Shown here: one piece after another, positions 31,581-43,495 of the stretch
Numbering within the stretch: position 1 is the first letter of the stretch
Layout of the letters: each line of letters starts with the position of its first letter
Assembly: GCA_963971165.1 (NCBI GenBank)
Contig: OZ020191.1
Coordinates: 13,015,160 to 13,079,159 of the forward strand
Length of the DNA stretch: 64,000 nucleotides
Source of the DNA: Philopedon plagiatum
Taxonomy: Eukaryota; Arthropoda; Insecta; Coleoptera; Curculionidae
Direction of reading: 5' to 3'
Program-made: the position numbers and the translations under genes
The notes under the pieces: generated by a model
The model's input: only the letters and a program-made list of their open reading frames with translations
Database searches by the model: none
Told to the model about the DNA's origin: nothing

Positions 31581-33667
31581 CTATAACAATAAATACTAAA
31601 ATACAAGTACAGAGAAAGAACTTTATTCACAAATCTTGATAGTTACCTATAACAAAGCTATAAAAATTATAGTTGTAATTACTCATAACGATGACTTAAT
31701 GTTCTTACTGCTACACCAATCTTGAAAATTTTTGTATACATTATATTTGTTTTTGGATTTTTCGGGCAAAAAATTTTGTATGGTTACATTAGCTACTTGT
31801 CTTGTTTCTGGAGGTGTACATAATAATTCATCTTCACTATCTGAATTCATCTTTTTTAGCACAAAATTTACAATAATTAGGTATTAACTTAATTTGAAAT
31901 CGTCAAAATTATTCGAGTGACATTACTTCCCTCAATATCAATAATGGACTGTTTCCTTTCGGCCAATGGCTTGTACAGAGCCACCTTGATATTCGGTTCG
32001 CAAATCATTTCCGATTTATTATAGTGAGTTATAGCAGTGAGTTATTATAACTCATGTTGTTTGTTTACAGATACTATTAATTGTTCAAAAGTAGTTGAAT
32101 AATTAATAGGTATAAAATTTAATAGGAGTAGATAAACGTAATTATTCAATGCCTACGGATTACTATTGTATTTTTACTCTTTCCAGTGATGTTTCAGGTT
32201 TCAAGCCTCACCCAAGCATGCAGTATTAGGACAGGATCAAAAATCAATCATACAGTAAGGAGCTGAAGTTTTATTTATATTATTTTAAAAGACAATAAAT
32301 TGGCGTAGTTTCAAAAAATTCAATTAATCTTTTTATTAATTGTTGGAACACAGAAACAGCCTCTAGCTGTGTTTTTCGTTGCTTTTTTTGATGAATGAAT
32401 GTATTGGTTTATCTTTTCTAAGTATTAATATCAGCCGCCTATGTGTGGTCCTAACAAAATAGCGGTTTATAGTTCCTGAGTCACGTTCCCTACCGACACT
32501 AAAAAATATATGCAAAACCTTGTGAATGTACACCAAGCTAGCTAACTATTAACAGAGAGTCTTATGGATCTATTTTATAGGTATATAGTAAGTAACAGTA
32601 TTCAAATACTTCATCCTGCCTAATCTGAAGAAATAATACAAAAGAACGATGGTATTGTAGTTTTATTGAACCTGAACATTGCCCGGTCAGGGTTGTTAAT
32701 TAATTATTAATATAAACTAATTAAATCATAAATTTAAATTTAGGATTTATTAGAATTATAGCAACTAACCCAGCAAAATAAATACTGTGCTTCCTGGAAA
32801 TAATTGTCAAGTTGATAAAATATTATACATACATACATATTACACATATTCAAATAATAAATATGTTATATTTCTAAATTGAATTAAAATTAAACTAAAA
32901 AAGTAATAAAACATCTTTAAACAGCATTAAATAATATAAAATACACTGAAAAAATAGTTATGGTAAATACAGCAAATAAAGGTTGTTACAGAAGGCCAAC
33001 AAGGGAAAGTGTATTTTCAGAGCATAACGTAATTTTACAGTTCAAATATAAGATAGTTATAAAAGTAATTGTAAAATACATTGCTTTGATAAAAACGCAC
33101 TTTATATTTACTGGTCATTTATTGCAATTTTCATATAAAATGTAACTTGTTTTACCCTTGGTGTTGAAAATACCTTTTTGATACTATAATTTTGGCTACA
33201 ATATAGAAACCCTAAACTGAAATTTATTAATAAAAATAGAAATTCTTGGTAAAGTTAAAGCCAAGATTTTGTATTTGCCATACGATTGCTATTGTAAAAA
33301 TCCCTTTTTAGGGGGAGAGAGGTCGAAATATGATGATACCCTGTCCAATATAGGAATTTGGAAGTCGAGGAAGTTATAAAATCTTTACCATGACAATAAT
33401 TGAACATATTAGGTATGCTATTTAGTGTTTTACTTTCTTTGGGAACAGAACGTTAAGAAAGATCTTTTTTTAAATCTCCATGACAGAAAGTCTGGAGGTG
33501 CGCAAGGGGGAAAAAGTGCCCGGTAAGGGGCGTAGGATTAACACGGCAAAATCCAGTTAGTTGGTTTATCACCAGGGTTTGACCTCAAGCCTTTATCTAT
33601 CAATGTTGTCATGAATGTCATGTCTCAGAAAATAAAAGACTAAGCATGATGTTTGCCCACGAAATTA
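31581..33667. other. 2.1-kb AT-rich region without recognised genes
   Basis: I see only AT-rich unique-looking sequence and short TACATA runs. GTGAGTTAT repeats near 32034 echo the arms of the palindrome at 31.5 kb. Confidence 0.4.
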
Positions 33668-33690
33668 TAATATAATAATAATAATAATAA
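33668..33690. repeat. Trinucleotide ATT/AAT tail of the LINE
   Basis: A run of ATA/ATT triplets forms the 3' terminus of the minus-strand LINE. CR1-type elements end in short tandem repeats. Confidence 0.8.
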
Positions 33691-33996
33691 ATGTCTTTTT
33701 ATTAATTAATTACAATAGAACAGTATAAAAATAAATGCAAAGTGTGGCGAGATCCAGCACAGCTGTTCATCTAACCACCAAGATCAACTTATAAACAAGT
33801 AGTATATTCTAAAGTACTAAATAGTATTAAGTAGCTACAAACGAGTAATAATATGGGTACTAAAAATTAACCTTAATTAAAAGTAACATATTGTAGAATG
33901 CATACTGAAACATGAAATAGTATGCCTGGAAGGAAGAAGAAAATAGTTATTAACAAAAGTCAAATCATGTTTAACAAAGATCTAACGGTACGCACC

Positions 33997-36900
33997 TCAG
34001 CCTCTCTCTCCAATCACGTATCTCTTCAGATGAAGTTTAAAACCATCTACAGATGAGCATGATTTAATCACTGGCGGCAGTCTGTTATAGACATATACTT
34101 ACTATATAATATACTGCGGGTTCCCCATTTACCCAATGTGCGGTTTTTGATGCCAACATTGTGAAATGGAGATATATAATCTCGCATAAGTCTATCCTTT
34201 AGTCTGATATTTCGTAAACTGCGATTGCGCTAAATCTTGTGTTGCTATTGGCCATCTAACGGCGCCACGCTTCATACGTATCTTGACAGGTCTGGTTTTT
34301 TGGTATAATTGAACTAGTTTATTACTTTTTGTACATCTAGGCATAAGTTAGCATACTTCAAAATCAACCACAAGAACACCGAATACAAAATACAACACGA
34401 CACAAAGAAAAAATGGCGAATGGCGATCCAACTGTAAACTAAAAAAAAACAGAAAGCTGAAAGAAGCCGAAATATACGCACAACAGCCGATGATTAGTAC
34501 AATTCACCATCTAATTCAGTACAATGTCTGACCAATGAAAAAATTCGTATTAGCGCATGCGCATATACAGAAATATCAGACTAAAGGATAGACTTATGCG
34601 AGATTGTATATCTCCATTTCATAATGTTGGCATCAAGAATTCCAGACAACCCGCAGTATATTTATATAATAAGGGTATGGTTATAGAGTTTAATGGCATT
34701 ATAGGTAAAACTGCGTTGGAATGCAGCGGTGTTGTGGCGGGGCATCTGATAAAGTTCATTGTAACGCGTCGCCCTGTTATGAACTTCGTGGCCTTTGACT
34801 AGTTTTTCATAAAGATATAGGGGCTCCCCAGAATTACTTATTTTATAAACCAAAGAACCCAGATGAATGCGATATCTCTCGTCTAGATGGAACCATCCCG
34901 AAGCATTAAATGACGGTGTTATATGGTCAAATTTCCTCAAGTTGTAGCAGTATCTGACGCATGAATTTTGCAGTTTTTGTAAGCTACTTCTAGATGCCAA
35001 AGTAAGCGCAGGCCAATAAAGAACATTTGCATAATCTAGATACGAAAGAATTAAGCTATCACACAACCTAAGTCTAACGTCCAAAGCCAAAACATCCCTA
35101 TGGATATACAAGGTCTTTAACTTACAGAAAGACTTTTGCAAAATATGTGAGACATGATGCTCGAATCGCAGATCAACATCGAAGTAAACGCCCAGGTTTT
35201 ACATACTGATGATGGGTTTATTATAACATCGTTTATATAAATATTAAGATTATTCGCGACGATATCCCTATTTCGTCCGAACACCATCATCTGGGTTTTA
35301 CTGCCATTAAGCACAAGGTCATGGGCCACCGTTAACTCCGAAATAGTTGCGAGGTCGTTAGTAATGCACACCGATGGCTGCACACCGGAATCACTGGAAA
35401 AAGAATAATAAATTTGCATATCATCGGCGTATTGATGAGACCTGCAATGAACCAAATGACTGGAAACATCAGCAGTATAGACAGAAAACAACAAGGGCCC
35501 CAGTATGCTACCCTGTGGCACCCCTCTGTTTGTCGAAATGAATTCAGATGTACCGCTAGGCAATACCACACACTGATCTCTCCCACTCAGATAGCTTTCA
35601 ACAAATTTTAGCGGCGAGGCGCTCAGGCCAAAAAACTTTAATTTAGTCAGCAATATTGAATGATTCAATGTGTCAAACGCCTTGCTGAAGTCCAGCAGGA
35701 TGAGACAAGTATTTTTCCCCCATCCTGAGCCCTCAGCAAGTCGTCCGCCACATTAAGAAGCGCAGTCGTGGTACTATGAGCCCTCCTAAAACCGGACTGC
35801 GTTGACGGTAGTGCTTTACTTTGTAAAAAGTGTTGATTTAGTTGTTCGTTTACTACCTTTTCCAGAATTTTAGACATGCAACAGAGCAAACTTATGGGTC
35901 GAAAATCTGAATGTGAGGAAGGGTTGATATTTTTAGGTACAGGGACAACGTTTGCTCTCTTCCACAGGGAAGGAAACTTACTGGACACCAGGCACCTGTT
36001 AATCAAAAAAGAGATATGGGGGGTAAGATGAGGAGTTACCAAAGAAATTATTTTTATATCAATACCATCCACCCCTCTGGCTTGTGTTTTTATTTGTGAA
36101 ATTATTCTCTCAATCCTCTCTTCCGTGACCTCAGAAAACGAAAATTGATTTTGCACAGACTGAAAAACAGCATTAGCGTATAATTCACTAATTAGATTGC
36201 TCTGATTGCCAGCAGGAAGAGGTATACTGTTAATAAAATAGTTGTTAAAGGAATCCGCGGTACCAATGTCGGGTGGAACAGTAGACCGTGTAGCGTTAAT
36301 GTTCAAATATTTAAGCGTTTGCCAGAAACCTTTGGGGTCAACCCTAAATTTGTGATTTAGGTATGCTTTTTTTTCGTTCCGAACAGCCATGGTTACAAAA
36401 TTTCTAAGTTGTTTGAATTCATTTTTTGACGCTTCAGTTTTTCTTTTTTTATATTTTGTTAGTGCTTTTCTTTTTAACTTTATCATAGATCTCAGGTTAT
36501 CAGTAAGCCAGGGCGCTGGCGTCTTTGTAAATCTAGACGTTTTTATAGGGGCGTGAATATTAAGAAGATAGTCCAAGTTTGAATTTAAAAATTCAAGCAT
36601 ATGATCCACATCGTCATAGCCATATATAGTATTCCAGTTTATATTGTATAAATCATTTAAAAAATTATTATAGTCGAAATATTTATAATCCCTGTAAGTT
36701 CTAAATTTAATTTCTTTATGTGGCTTTTCTAGTTTTAAATCGCAAAGAACAAGCGAGTGATCTGATATGTTGTCCATGTCTATCACATTGGTACTGGAAA
36801 CCACAGACGGAGAGGAGTAATAGAGGAACGCTTTAAATTTCAGTGATTTCCTTAGATATATTGCCACTCCCCCTCCACTCCCATCCCTATCACGTCTCAC

Positions 36901-37071
36901 CAATATATACCCCGGCACGCACACACCATTACTGCTAATTCCAGGATGCAACCAAGTTTCTGAAAGACCAATGACATCTATTTGCTCATCCGAGACAAAA
37001 TCCAAAAACAGATCAAAGCGTGATGTTAATGAACGCACATTAAAGTGAGAAAAACTGAAATGCGTACCCAC
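33997..37071 (-). pseudogene. CR1-like ORF2: endonuclease remnant, reverse transcriptase and C-terminal domain
   Basis: The N-terminal end reads HFNVRSLTSRFDLFLDFVSD, IDVIGLSETWL and GGGVAIYLRKSLKFKAF, the first endonuclease blocks, then jumps to NVIDMDNISDHSLV. The middle of the endonuclease with its GDxN motif is missing in frame. The reverse transcriptase follows: HSDFRPISLLCCMSKILEKV, LPSTQSGFRRAHSTT, LILLDFSKAFDT (after a one-base shift near 35706), RGVPQGSILGPLLFSVYTAD and QYADDMQIYY, the catalytic motif. A second one-base shift lies near 35197. The C-terminus SFTYNAIKLYN is separated from RLPPVIKSCSSVDGFKLHLK by the element at 34092-34679. No ATG opens the frame; the first in-frame codon after the upstream stop is not Met. 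Confidence 0.9.
34092..34679. mobile_element. 588-bp TIR element with 8-bp target duplication inside ORF2
   Basis: The ends CATATACTTACTATATAATA and, in reverse from the right, CATACCCTTATTATATAAAT continue as about 120 bp of inverted repeat (ACTGCGGGTT, TGATGCCAACATT, AATGGAGATATA). Both flanks are GTTATAGA (34084-34091 and 34680-34687). Removing the element with one flank rejoins KLYN and RLPP in frame. CA-starting ends and 8-bp duplications fit hAT or P-type elements. No protein is encoded. Confidence 0.9.
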
Positions 37072-37387
37072 ACATTTTGGTCTATTGATTATTTAACGTA
37101 AATACATATAACCTAAAAATGAATCATATGGTAAACAAATAATATAAATATAAAGCGCACCATCCGTACACAAACCCTAAGTAATAAATAGGAAACACAT
37201 ATGCATATCCTGCGTATCGGTTACGTTTAGTATAAAATAATATATATCACTATACATTCATGATATCCAACATTAAAAAACTCAAATAAATTTATGTTCA
37301 GTTAATACATTTTTATGTAGCCAAACCATCTACCGTTTCCAAGAGCGTACAAAAAACCAACAGTAAATATGTGTAAATGTTCTAGTC

Positions 37388-38050
37388 CTACACATCGATA
37401 AACAATCGGAGTGAATTTTCAAAGATCATTTTTGCTTGTGGCCATTCTTTTTTTCCTGTTCCGTCAATGAAGTAGATTTTACCACCAAACGACCACGCAT
37501 TCGTTCTTCCATACTTTTTCTTGGCCTCAGCCAGCAGTTCATAAGAATGAGTAGTGAGGTCTTCAAATATTGCGTAGTTCTTGTCCTTAAGAAGCTTCTT
37601 GGCAAGAAACACAGCATTTCGTTTGTGGTTTCTGACGAAGTTGACTAAAACTGCACGCGGGCGTTCAGGAGTCTTCTTCCCTACACGAAAGGCATAGTCT
37701 ATGTCATCAGCAACACATGGGATTTCAAGAGTATTAGTAATTAAGTTCGCAAGCACCTGTATCAAATCCTCATCATCCTCAGATATACCACATATGCGCA
37801 GGGTGTTGCGCCTAGACCGCTGATCTAAAGATTTCGATCTGTCTTGGAGCTCCTCTATAGCTTGACTATTTTCACTTATATTGGAGCTCATTTTTTTCAT
37901 TGTCTGGCAAGCATCAGTGAGGCTTCTGCTTAACTCATCTAGCTTACCTGTAAACTTTCCCTCTAATTGGGTGACAAAGTTAGAGCATACTTTGCCAATA
38001 AGCTTTTCCAGCTCCTCATCTGCCCTCGAAGCACCCCGTGTTGGACCCAT
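37388..38050 (-). CDS. LINE ORF1 protein (coiled coil, nucleic-acid chaperone type)
   Basis: This 220-residue intact frame starts MGPTRGASRADEELEKLIGK. Residues 40-80 are a coiled-coil-like heptad region (SLTDACQTMKKMSSNISENS, QAIEELQDRSKSL). It is followed by RRNTLRICGI, the start of the RNA-binding fold seen in L1-type ORF1 proteins, and by KRNAVFLAKKLLKDKNYAIF and EDLTTHSYELLAEAKKKYG. Such proteins bind the element's RNA as trimers and assist reverse transcription in cis. It lies 316 bp upstream of ORF2 on the same strand. The intact frame next to a damaged ORF2 suggests a fairly young copy. Family-level function is established knowledge; activity here is not implied. Confidence 0.8.
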   Translation of the reverse strand: MGPTRGASRADEELEKLIGKVCSNFVTQLEGKFTGKLDELSRSLTDACQTMKKMSSNISENSQAIEELQDRSKSLDQRSRRNTLRICGISEDDEDLIQVLANLITNTLEIPCVADDIDYAFRVGKKTPERPRAVLVNFVRNHKRNAVFLAKKLLKDKNYAIFEDLTTHSYELLAEAKKKYGRTNAWSFGGKIYFIDGTGKKEWPQAKMIFENSLRLFIDV

Positions 38051-38311
38051 ATTTAGATATTTCCGGCTACGACCTTATTCAAATGGAACAGCCACAGTCC
38101 GACGTCACAACTCCCAGAAACAGTTTATTGCATAAAACAACTTAACCGGCTAGCACAAAGTTGAAAAAACAGCAGGAATATATGGCCAAGTTTAGCAGAA
38201 AACACATGAGCAAAGTACGAAAATTTAAAATCACTTTAACCACCGATATTAATATTTGAAACGGAGCACGTTTTACTGTCTAGTCACGGTCGGCAAACAT
38301 CGAACTAATAT

Positions 38312-38875
38312 GTAGTACCAGTTAGTCGAAAAGATGTTGAAAGACAAGTGCAGAGCTGGAGGACATCCCTAGAAGATAGAGGTCTAAAATCGAGTAGAAA
38401 AAAACTGAATAATGGAATTCAATGGAGAAAGAAGAACAGATGTAAGGATGTAAGAAGTAAAGTTAAGTAAAGCAGAGACTTTTAAATATATATATATAGA
38501 TTCCATCATCAGAAAAGATGGTACCTCGGATTTGGACATATGTAATATGAAGAGTGCAAGTAGAATGGAGGAACTGGATGAGATTCTCCGATTGGTCAGA
38601 CCTGAAATGATGTATAGAGCGGATACTTGATTAATATTAAAAGTGCATGAAGGGTTGTTATAGTTGTGACAGAAAGGAGAATTGTATACCCAAGCAAACC
38701 CAAGCAGAGATGAATGAATGCTTTGAGTCCAGAATGATTTAAGGGAAAAGCGTTCAACAGAACTCAGGACACATCATTGTGAAGACAATTAATCAGGAAG
38801 GACAAACTCATCTAAAGTTGGGAATAGATGGAGTCAAAGAAAAGAAAGAATAACTAATTTCACTTCGCTTTTTAA
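38312..38875 (+). pseudogene. RTE-type LINE, end of reverse transcriptase and following domain
   Basis: The plus strand reads PVSRKDVERQVQSWRTSLED and RGLKSSRKKTE, then IDSIIRKDGTSDLDICNMKS and RPEMMYRAD. These match the region after the catalytic motif of RTE-like polymerases (LExRGLKISRKKTEY ... FKYLGSxIDxDGxxDxDVxxRI). Further frames are heavily shifted (KVGNRW-like end). The upstream polymerase part is absent; its place is taken by the 5' end of the CR1-like LINE. Confidence 0.75.
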
Positions 38876-40180
38876 ACCTTTACGTTTCTAAAAAGGTTTT
38901 TCCTTAAAAATGTATGTCGGCTCTCTCGGCAATATAAGCGGATGGAAGGTGTTTACACCAGGGAGTTTCCTACAACAGGGACAGATTAGATATAAATCGT
39001 AAGGCATATTCAAATTTTATCCTATATTACTGGCAGCTGTGAATAATTCAAAAACTCTGGAATTCTTATAATAAAATGAAATCAGATTTTTTTGCAAAAC
39101 ATCTCTTTTCGCTAACTATAGTTATCTTTGTAAAGAAGTTATTGGTTTTTAGCTTTACCAAGCGTGTCGAATAACAAGTATATTAAAAATTAGACAATAT
39201 GTATAAGCGTGGTAGCAAGTCGCATATCCCACCTATTAATGCTGATACAGTAGTAGATTGTCTATCTATAGTAGGAAAAGCCTAACACTCCCGGACGACT
39301 GTGAATCAATACAGAGTCTGGGACTGTAGTTTGTCCGACCAGGCACACATACTATTTTCGAATCGAAAGAAAATATTAAAACTTTGTTTAATTTTGAAAG
39401 AAGCAGAAAAGTATCAATTTCGTACTGTCAAAAATTGATGCGTGTAAATTTAATTTGTTGTTTTTTTTTCAAATATTCAAACTGCATTCAAGCAAAATAT
39501 TTTGTATCTAGTAAAAAATGCAAATGCAGTGACGATAAATTTTAAATTCCTAATACTTCTCCAGAACTGGAGAAAGCAGTAATACTGCCATATTGCATTT
39601 CCTTACACAGTTTTACCAAAAAACAAGACAAAAATATGAGTATGGACACTTTGTTATAACGAAAAAATAAAGCTAAACGCAAGCTTTACCTATTTTCAAA
39701 TAATTTTCTTTAACGTAAGTTTTTTTTGCGTGCCTGGCCTTTTTAAGGCTATTATAGAACTTTCCACCATAAAAAAATTCTAATGAGCTTCTTTACAATT
39801 TACCCCTATACAAGGAACACTGTTTCATTTCCCCCCATTGCAACATAATTCCGTGCCATGTACCTACCCCGATGAAAATCGATCCGGCAAAAAGAATAAA
39901 AAAGGTAGAAATAACGTTTCCGATAACATTAGTAATTACCATTAGGCCGTTCTCGTTCGATAGACAGGTGTTACTGACCGCGTCCTTTAAAACCCTTGTA
40001 TGCCCGGTGAGTCATTTGAAACGGCCATGTTGACATGAATTAGGGCTTATAAGGGTTGAAGCGGGTTGATTGTAAGCTTTCTGTGTCCCAGAAAAGCAGG
40101 GTAAAAAAATATTAAAAAAAAAAATGTTTGGATCTTCGTAGCTGCAAGACGTTCTTTTGTCATCAATTTTTGTTCATATA
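38876..40180. other. Unannotated region
   Basis: No coding or repeat similarity is recognised. The patch 39945-40070 is less AT-rich (GGCCGTTCTCGTTCGATAGA) and looks unlike its surroundings, but shows no motif I can name. Confidence 0.4.
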
Positions 40181-40496
40181 CGGAGTGTCCGAAAAGCCTT
40201 AGTATGGGCAAATATCTTTGCTATTAGTAAAGATAGATAGATAGACCAAATTTTAGGTGTATCTTATTGGTTAATAAATCTAGATTTTTATGCAATTTAA
40301 CTTTTTCAACGCTCTTGAGGGGGCTAGGGAGTTGAGGTCAAAAATTTTAAATTCAACCCTATGTCGTACGGTGCTTCATTTCAAAGGTCTATAAATAAAT
40401 AAATAAAAAATCGTGAAAGAAAATTTAAGCACCTTTATTTCTCTTATTACTTTAAAAAATGTTCAAAATGACCACCATGGCAGCAATAAATTTGAT

Positions 40497-40615
40497 TTTG
40501 GAACTCTGCCAAGAAGTAACACCTGCCATTCTCGAAAATGTGAGAAGTGAGTTCCCAAATCGACTTTATTACTGCCAATATGTTTATAGTGGTCATTTTG
40601 GACAACTTTTAAAAT
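40497..40615 (+). pseudogene. Mariner-type transposase C-terminus in foldback copy 2
   Basis: The frame reads ELCQEVTPAILENVRSEFPN and RLYYCQYV, then SGHFGQLLK and stop. It preserves the GHF-x-LLK ending found in complete insect mariner-like transposases better than copy 1 does. No catalytic part is attached. Confidence 0.75.
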
Positions 40616-40890
40616 AATAAGAAAAATAAAGGTACTTCAATTTTGAATTTTTTTACCACGATATTTAATTTTTATAGGCTTGTCATTTAAAAACGAATTA
40701 AGATACGGACCTCGGATTTGCGATAAAATGTTTATTTTCTGAAGATCTTTAAAATGAGGTATAACACGGCTCGGGTGCATTTACAATTTTTGACCTCAAC
40801 TCCCTAAAAATTAATAAAAAATTATTAAAAAAAGTAATTAAATTAATTAAATTATATAAAAAAGTAGATATGTTAACTACACCTAAAATA

Positions 40891-41136
40891 TTTTAAAGAT
40901 GTTAAATTGTTAGGAAAGAATCGCTCCAAATTAAAGCCAGACGGCTAAGGTCATAAATCAAAGGCAAAGTGGTGATCTGACAGCCAAATGCGAGAGGAAT
41001 GTTTACTTTTTGGGGACGTATAGGGTCAAGAGGGAATGAAGTTTAGTTCCTTATGAGCGCCCTTTCATGTAACATAATTATTCTTTGAATATACTTATAT
41101 TTTAGAAGTATTGGCTTTTATTGGCCATACCTGACA
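40891..41136. other. Foreign insert in the foldback, possibly a solo LTR
   Basis: This stretch is absent from copies 1 and 3 of the foldback. From TGTTAGG (40908) to CTGACA (41136) it begins TG and ends CA with a short imperfect inverted terminus, as LTRs do. No matching 4-6 bp target duplication is visible, so the identification is weak. Confidence 0.3.
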
Positions 41137-41192
41137 CTATCTTTACTAATAGCAAAGATATTGGCCCATACTAAGACTTCTCGGACACCCTG

Positions 41193-41617
41193 TATATTAA
41201 TAACATACAATCCATCACACACACTATGTGTAACTGAAAATATGAATATTTGGGTCACTACACGCCTGATGCCGTTTACACAGATACTCGTAAATGTCTA
41301 AGCAAGCATTTTCGTGGAAATAGTAATCTCAATCTCCCAGCAGATCATTCAATTTATTATCTTCTAAGAATCTTTTTAAATTACTTCCTGAGCTGCGACA
41401 GCAAAAATTAAAATTCTCGGTTTCATTGTAATCATTCATTTTTGAACTATTTATCGCAACACCGTCATTTTAAAACATTCCTTTTAAAATTGTGCTGATG
41501 AACGAGCATTCAAACGTATATTTTTATTGTTTGATACTAATTTTTTAAAATTGAGTTCATAAACTTGAGAAGAGAGACAGGCAATTTTTTATTATTGGAC
41601 AAAACTTTATAAAATAC
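41193..41617. other. Unannotated spacer
   Basis: Nothing recognised between the foldback and family A copy 3. Confidence 0.4.
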
Positions 41618-42393
41618 ATTTTTAGTGTTCCGTGAAACGGAACACTTATGGAATCGCTTCGGTGTCCGTTCGTCCGTCTGTCACAGGCGATTTTCTCAAA
41701 AACTATTTAACGTAAAAATTTGAAATTTAGCACAGAGATAGACTGTGGGGGTCCAACTATAGACGTGAAGTATAAAGAGTTGAATTTTGATCTTGGGAGT
41801 TAATTTGAAGGGGTAAAGTGGGACATGGACAACAAAATTCAAGGGCATCGTGTAGTATCAAATGAAAGCTTATTGAAGCATGAATTTAACAATATATAGA
41901 AAGTATTTTTTTATGCATTTTTTTACATCTTTTGGGAAAAACGCTTAAAAATTGCTGTTCCACACTCTTATCACCAGAAGGATGGCTCAGAAAAATTTGA
42001 GAACAATCATGAACATTAAGAATTAGGTGAAGATTGAACGAAAATCATCAGCATTGAAAAATTCTAGCGCAATCAATTGTTATAAACAATTTAATTGTTT
42101 ATATCCTTATAACTGCTGAAACATTGGTTTTAGAGAAAAAGTTTTGTTACAAAAAATATTTCTCACTATGTGAGTAACAACTTTTGTCCTTACACGTTTT
42201 TTAAAATTTTTAATTTGGTCGAAACGCTCCCCCACACAGCTCCGCGCATACGCGATTTGATACTGCGTTGGTGCCCTCGGCGGCAGGTAGCGCGATAGAT
42301 GGTCGGAGATCGGGCAGACGAGGTTTGCTGGGGTTAACTGGGGGGCTAATGGCACGGAACACTGATTGTGCAAGTATAGCTTGCACTTGACCA
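41618..42393 (+). mobile_element. Family A dispersed repeat, copy 3 (most complete)
   Basis: It starts with a perfect hairpin, GTGTTCCGT-GAA-ACGGAACAC (41625-41645), followed by TTATGGAATCGCTTCGGTGT and CCGTCCGTCTGTC. It ends with hairpin GTGCAAG-TATAG-CTTGCAC (42368-42386) and TTGACC. The interior includes about 240 bp lost from copy 1. There are no TIRs, no open frame of note and no clear target duplication. Hairpins at both ends without TIRs point to a rolling-circle (Helitron or Helentron) relative, but the canonical CTRR end is lacking. Confidence 0.65.
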
Positions 42394-42411
42394 ATTTTTT
42401 AAATATAAATG

Positions 42412-42790
42412 TCAATTGTCAAGATTAATATGCATATAATAATACAAAGCAATATAATCCCGCCTAGGCCTTTCTCTGCCACCCGCTACCATTCCCTTCA
42501 CAACAAATTGTGTTAGATCGCCATGTCTCAAAATTTGTCTGATCATTTTGTTTCTTCTTTTCTGTAATGGTCTCCAAATGGTTCTTTCTTCCCTGACTCG
42601 ATTCACTTTGTCATTTACGATCCTGTCTACCCAGCTTACCTTCATCATTTTTCTGTAGCACCACATCATGAATGCTTCTATTTGCGTTTTTCTTCCTTCC
42701 CCAAGCTTTTCGCCCATATAAGGCTGCTTTTAGGAAACGGCTTCTTCTCTGCAAGCTTCTTTGCTTGCACCATTCTGCTCATTATATCAT
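42412..42790 (-). pseudogene. RTE-type LINE C-terminal fragment
   Basis: The minus strand gives KSSLIWAKSLGEGRKTQ, then IEAFMMWCYRKMMKVSWVDR, then RRNKMIRQILRHGDLTQFVV and KGMVAGGRERPRRDYI. This is the characteristic tail of RTE-like ORFs (IEAFEMWCYRRMLxISWxDRV ... RHGDL ... GxRxRGRPR). A frameshift is needed near 42700. It is a related but separate copy from 51190-51480. Confidence 0.8.
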
Positions 42791-43495
42791 GATTGTCTTT
42801 ATTTTTATGCTGCCAGGCGAACATCCTCTCCTCTAGCCTGTTTTCTGCTCAGAATACTGCCCCTATGTGTTGGGGCTGCAATTTAAACTTGTTCAAACGC
42901 AACTCTATACAAGCAAAACCATATACTCGTAAATATACTTTAATAAAAGCTAAAGATGGCAACGTCTTTTTGGAACGAGGAGAACGGTACCTATCACAAT
43001 TTATTATAAGGTTAAACGTTTCTTCTTTCAGTCTTTGATAACATTTAATTTATTAACTCTTGAGAAGGAAAAATTATTCCCCTCGTTGGTGCGTCAGCAG
43101 AAAATGAAATTTTCTTCTTTATCTCATTTTATCATTTTTATTCGCAATATTAACTGTAACACTTAACCCTAAAAAGTGTTCCAGGCAAATTGCGAATTTT
43201 AATAAAAGGCAAATTTTTATTTTCGAGAATATGTGTTGTCAAAAGATTTATATACTATACGTTAAAATGTTCAGCAATGTTAATACGCCGGTACTTTTTC
43301 TGAATACCTGAAATAATATTATACAGTATACCATTACTAAAGCATTGTAAACATAGGTTATAGGGAAATCTCTACCCTAGATCGAAATAAAATTAGGAAC
43401 CGATCTGAAAAGAAAATACAAATATTTATTTACCCACATTGTGTAATTTGAAAATGCGAAATACGAAAAGACTTCGGTTAAAGCAATATAACATA
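42791..43495. other. Unannotated spacer
   Basis: No similarity recognised; the open frame 42793-43038 shows no motif. Confidence 0.4.

Larger units (their letters stand above)
33668..38310 (-). mobile_element. Two-ORF CR1-like LINE, nearly full length
   Basis: The layout on the minus strand is a 5' UTR (38310-38051, approximate), ORF1 (38050-37388), ORF2 (37071-33997), a 3' UTR of about 300 bp, and a microsatellite tail of ATT units (33668-33690). A short repeat tail instead of poly-A is typical of CR1/L2-type elements. The right boundary is set by an RTE-type fragment that begins near 38312 and is an estimate. ORF2 is disabled by two single-base frameshifts, an endonuclease deletion and a 588-bp insertion; ORF1 is intact. 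Confidence 0.85.
40181..41192. mobile_element. Mariner-derived foldback element, copy 2 (both ends, TA-flanked)
   Basis: The left end CGGAGTGTCCGAAAAGCCTT and right end (in reverse) CAGGGTGTCCGAGAAGTCTT continue as AGTATGGGC. Both ends are flanked by TA. As in copy 1, the element is palindromic, with AAATGACCACCAT and GGCAGCAATAAATTTGATTT mirrored on the right. The right half carries a transposase C-terminus (40497-40615). About 245 bp of foreign sequence at roughly 40891-41136 interrupts the right arm. Confidence 0.85.

Noticed and set aside
40908..41136. Solo LTR in the foldback copy 2
   Set aside because: TG...CA ends exist but there is no target duplication and no related LTR in the window; listed only as an unexplained insert.
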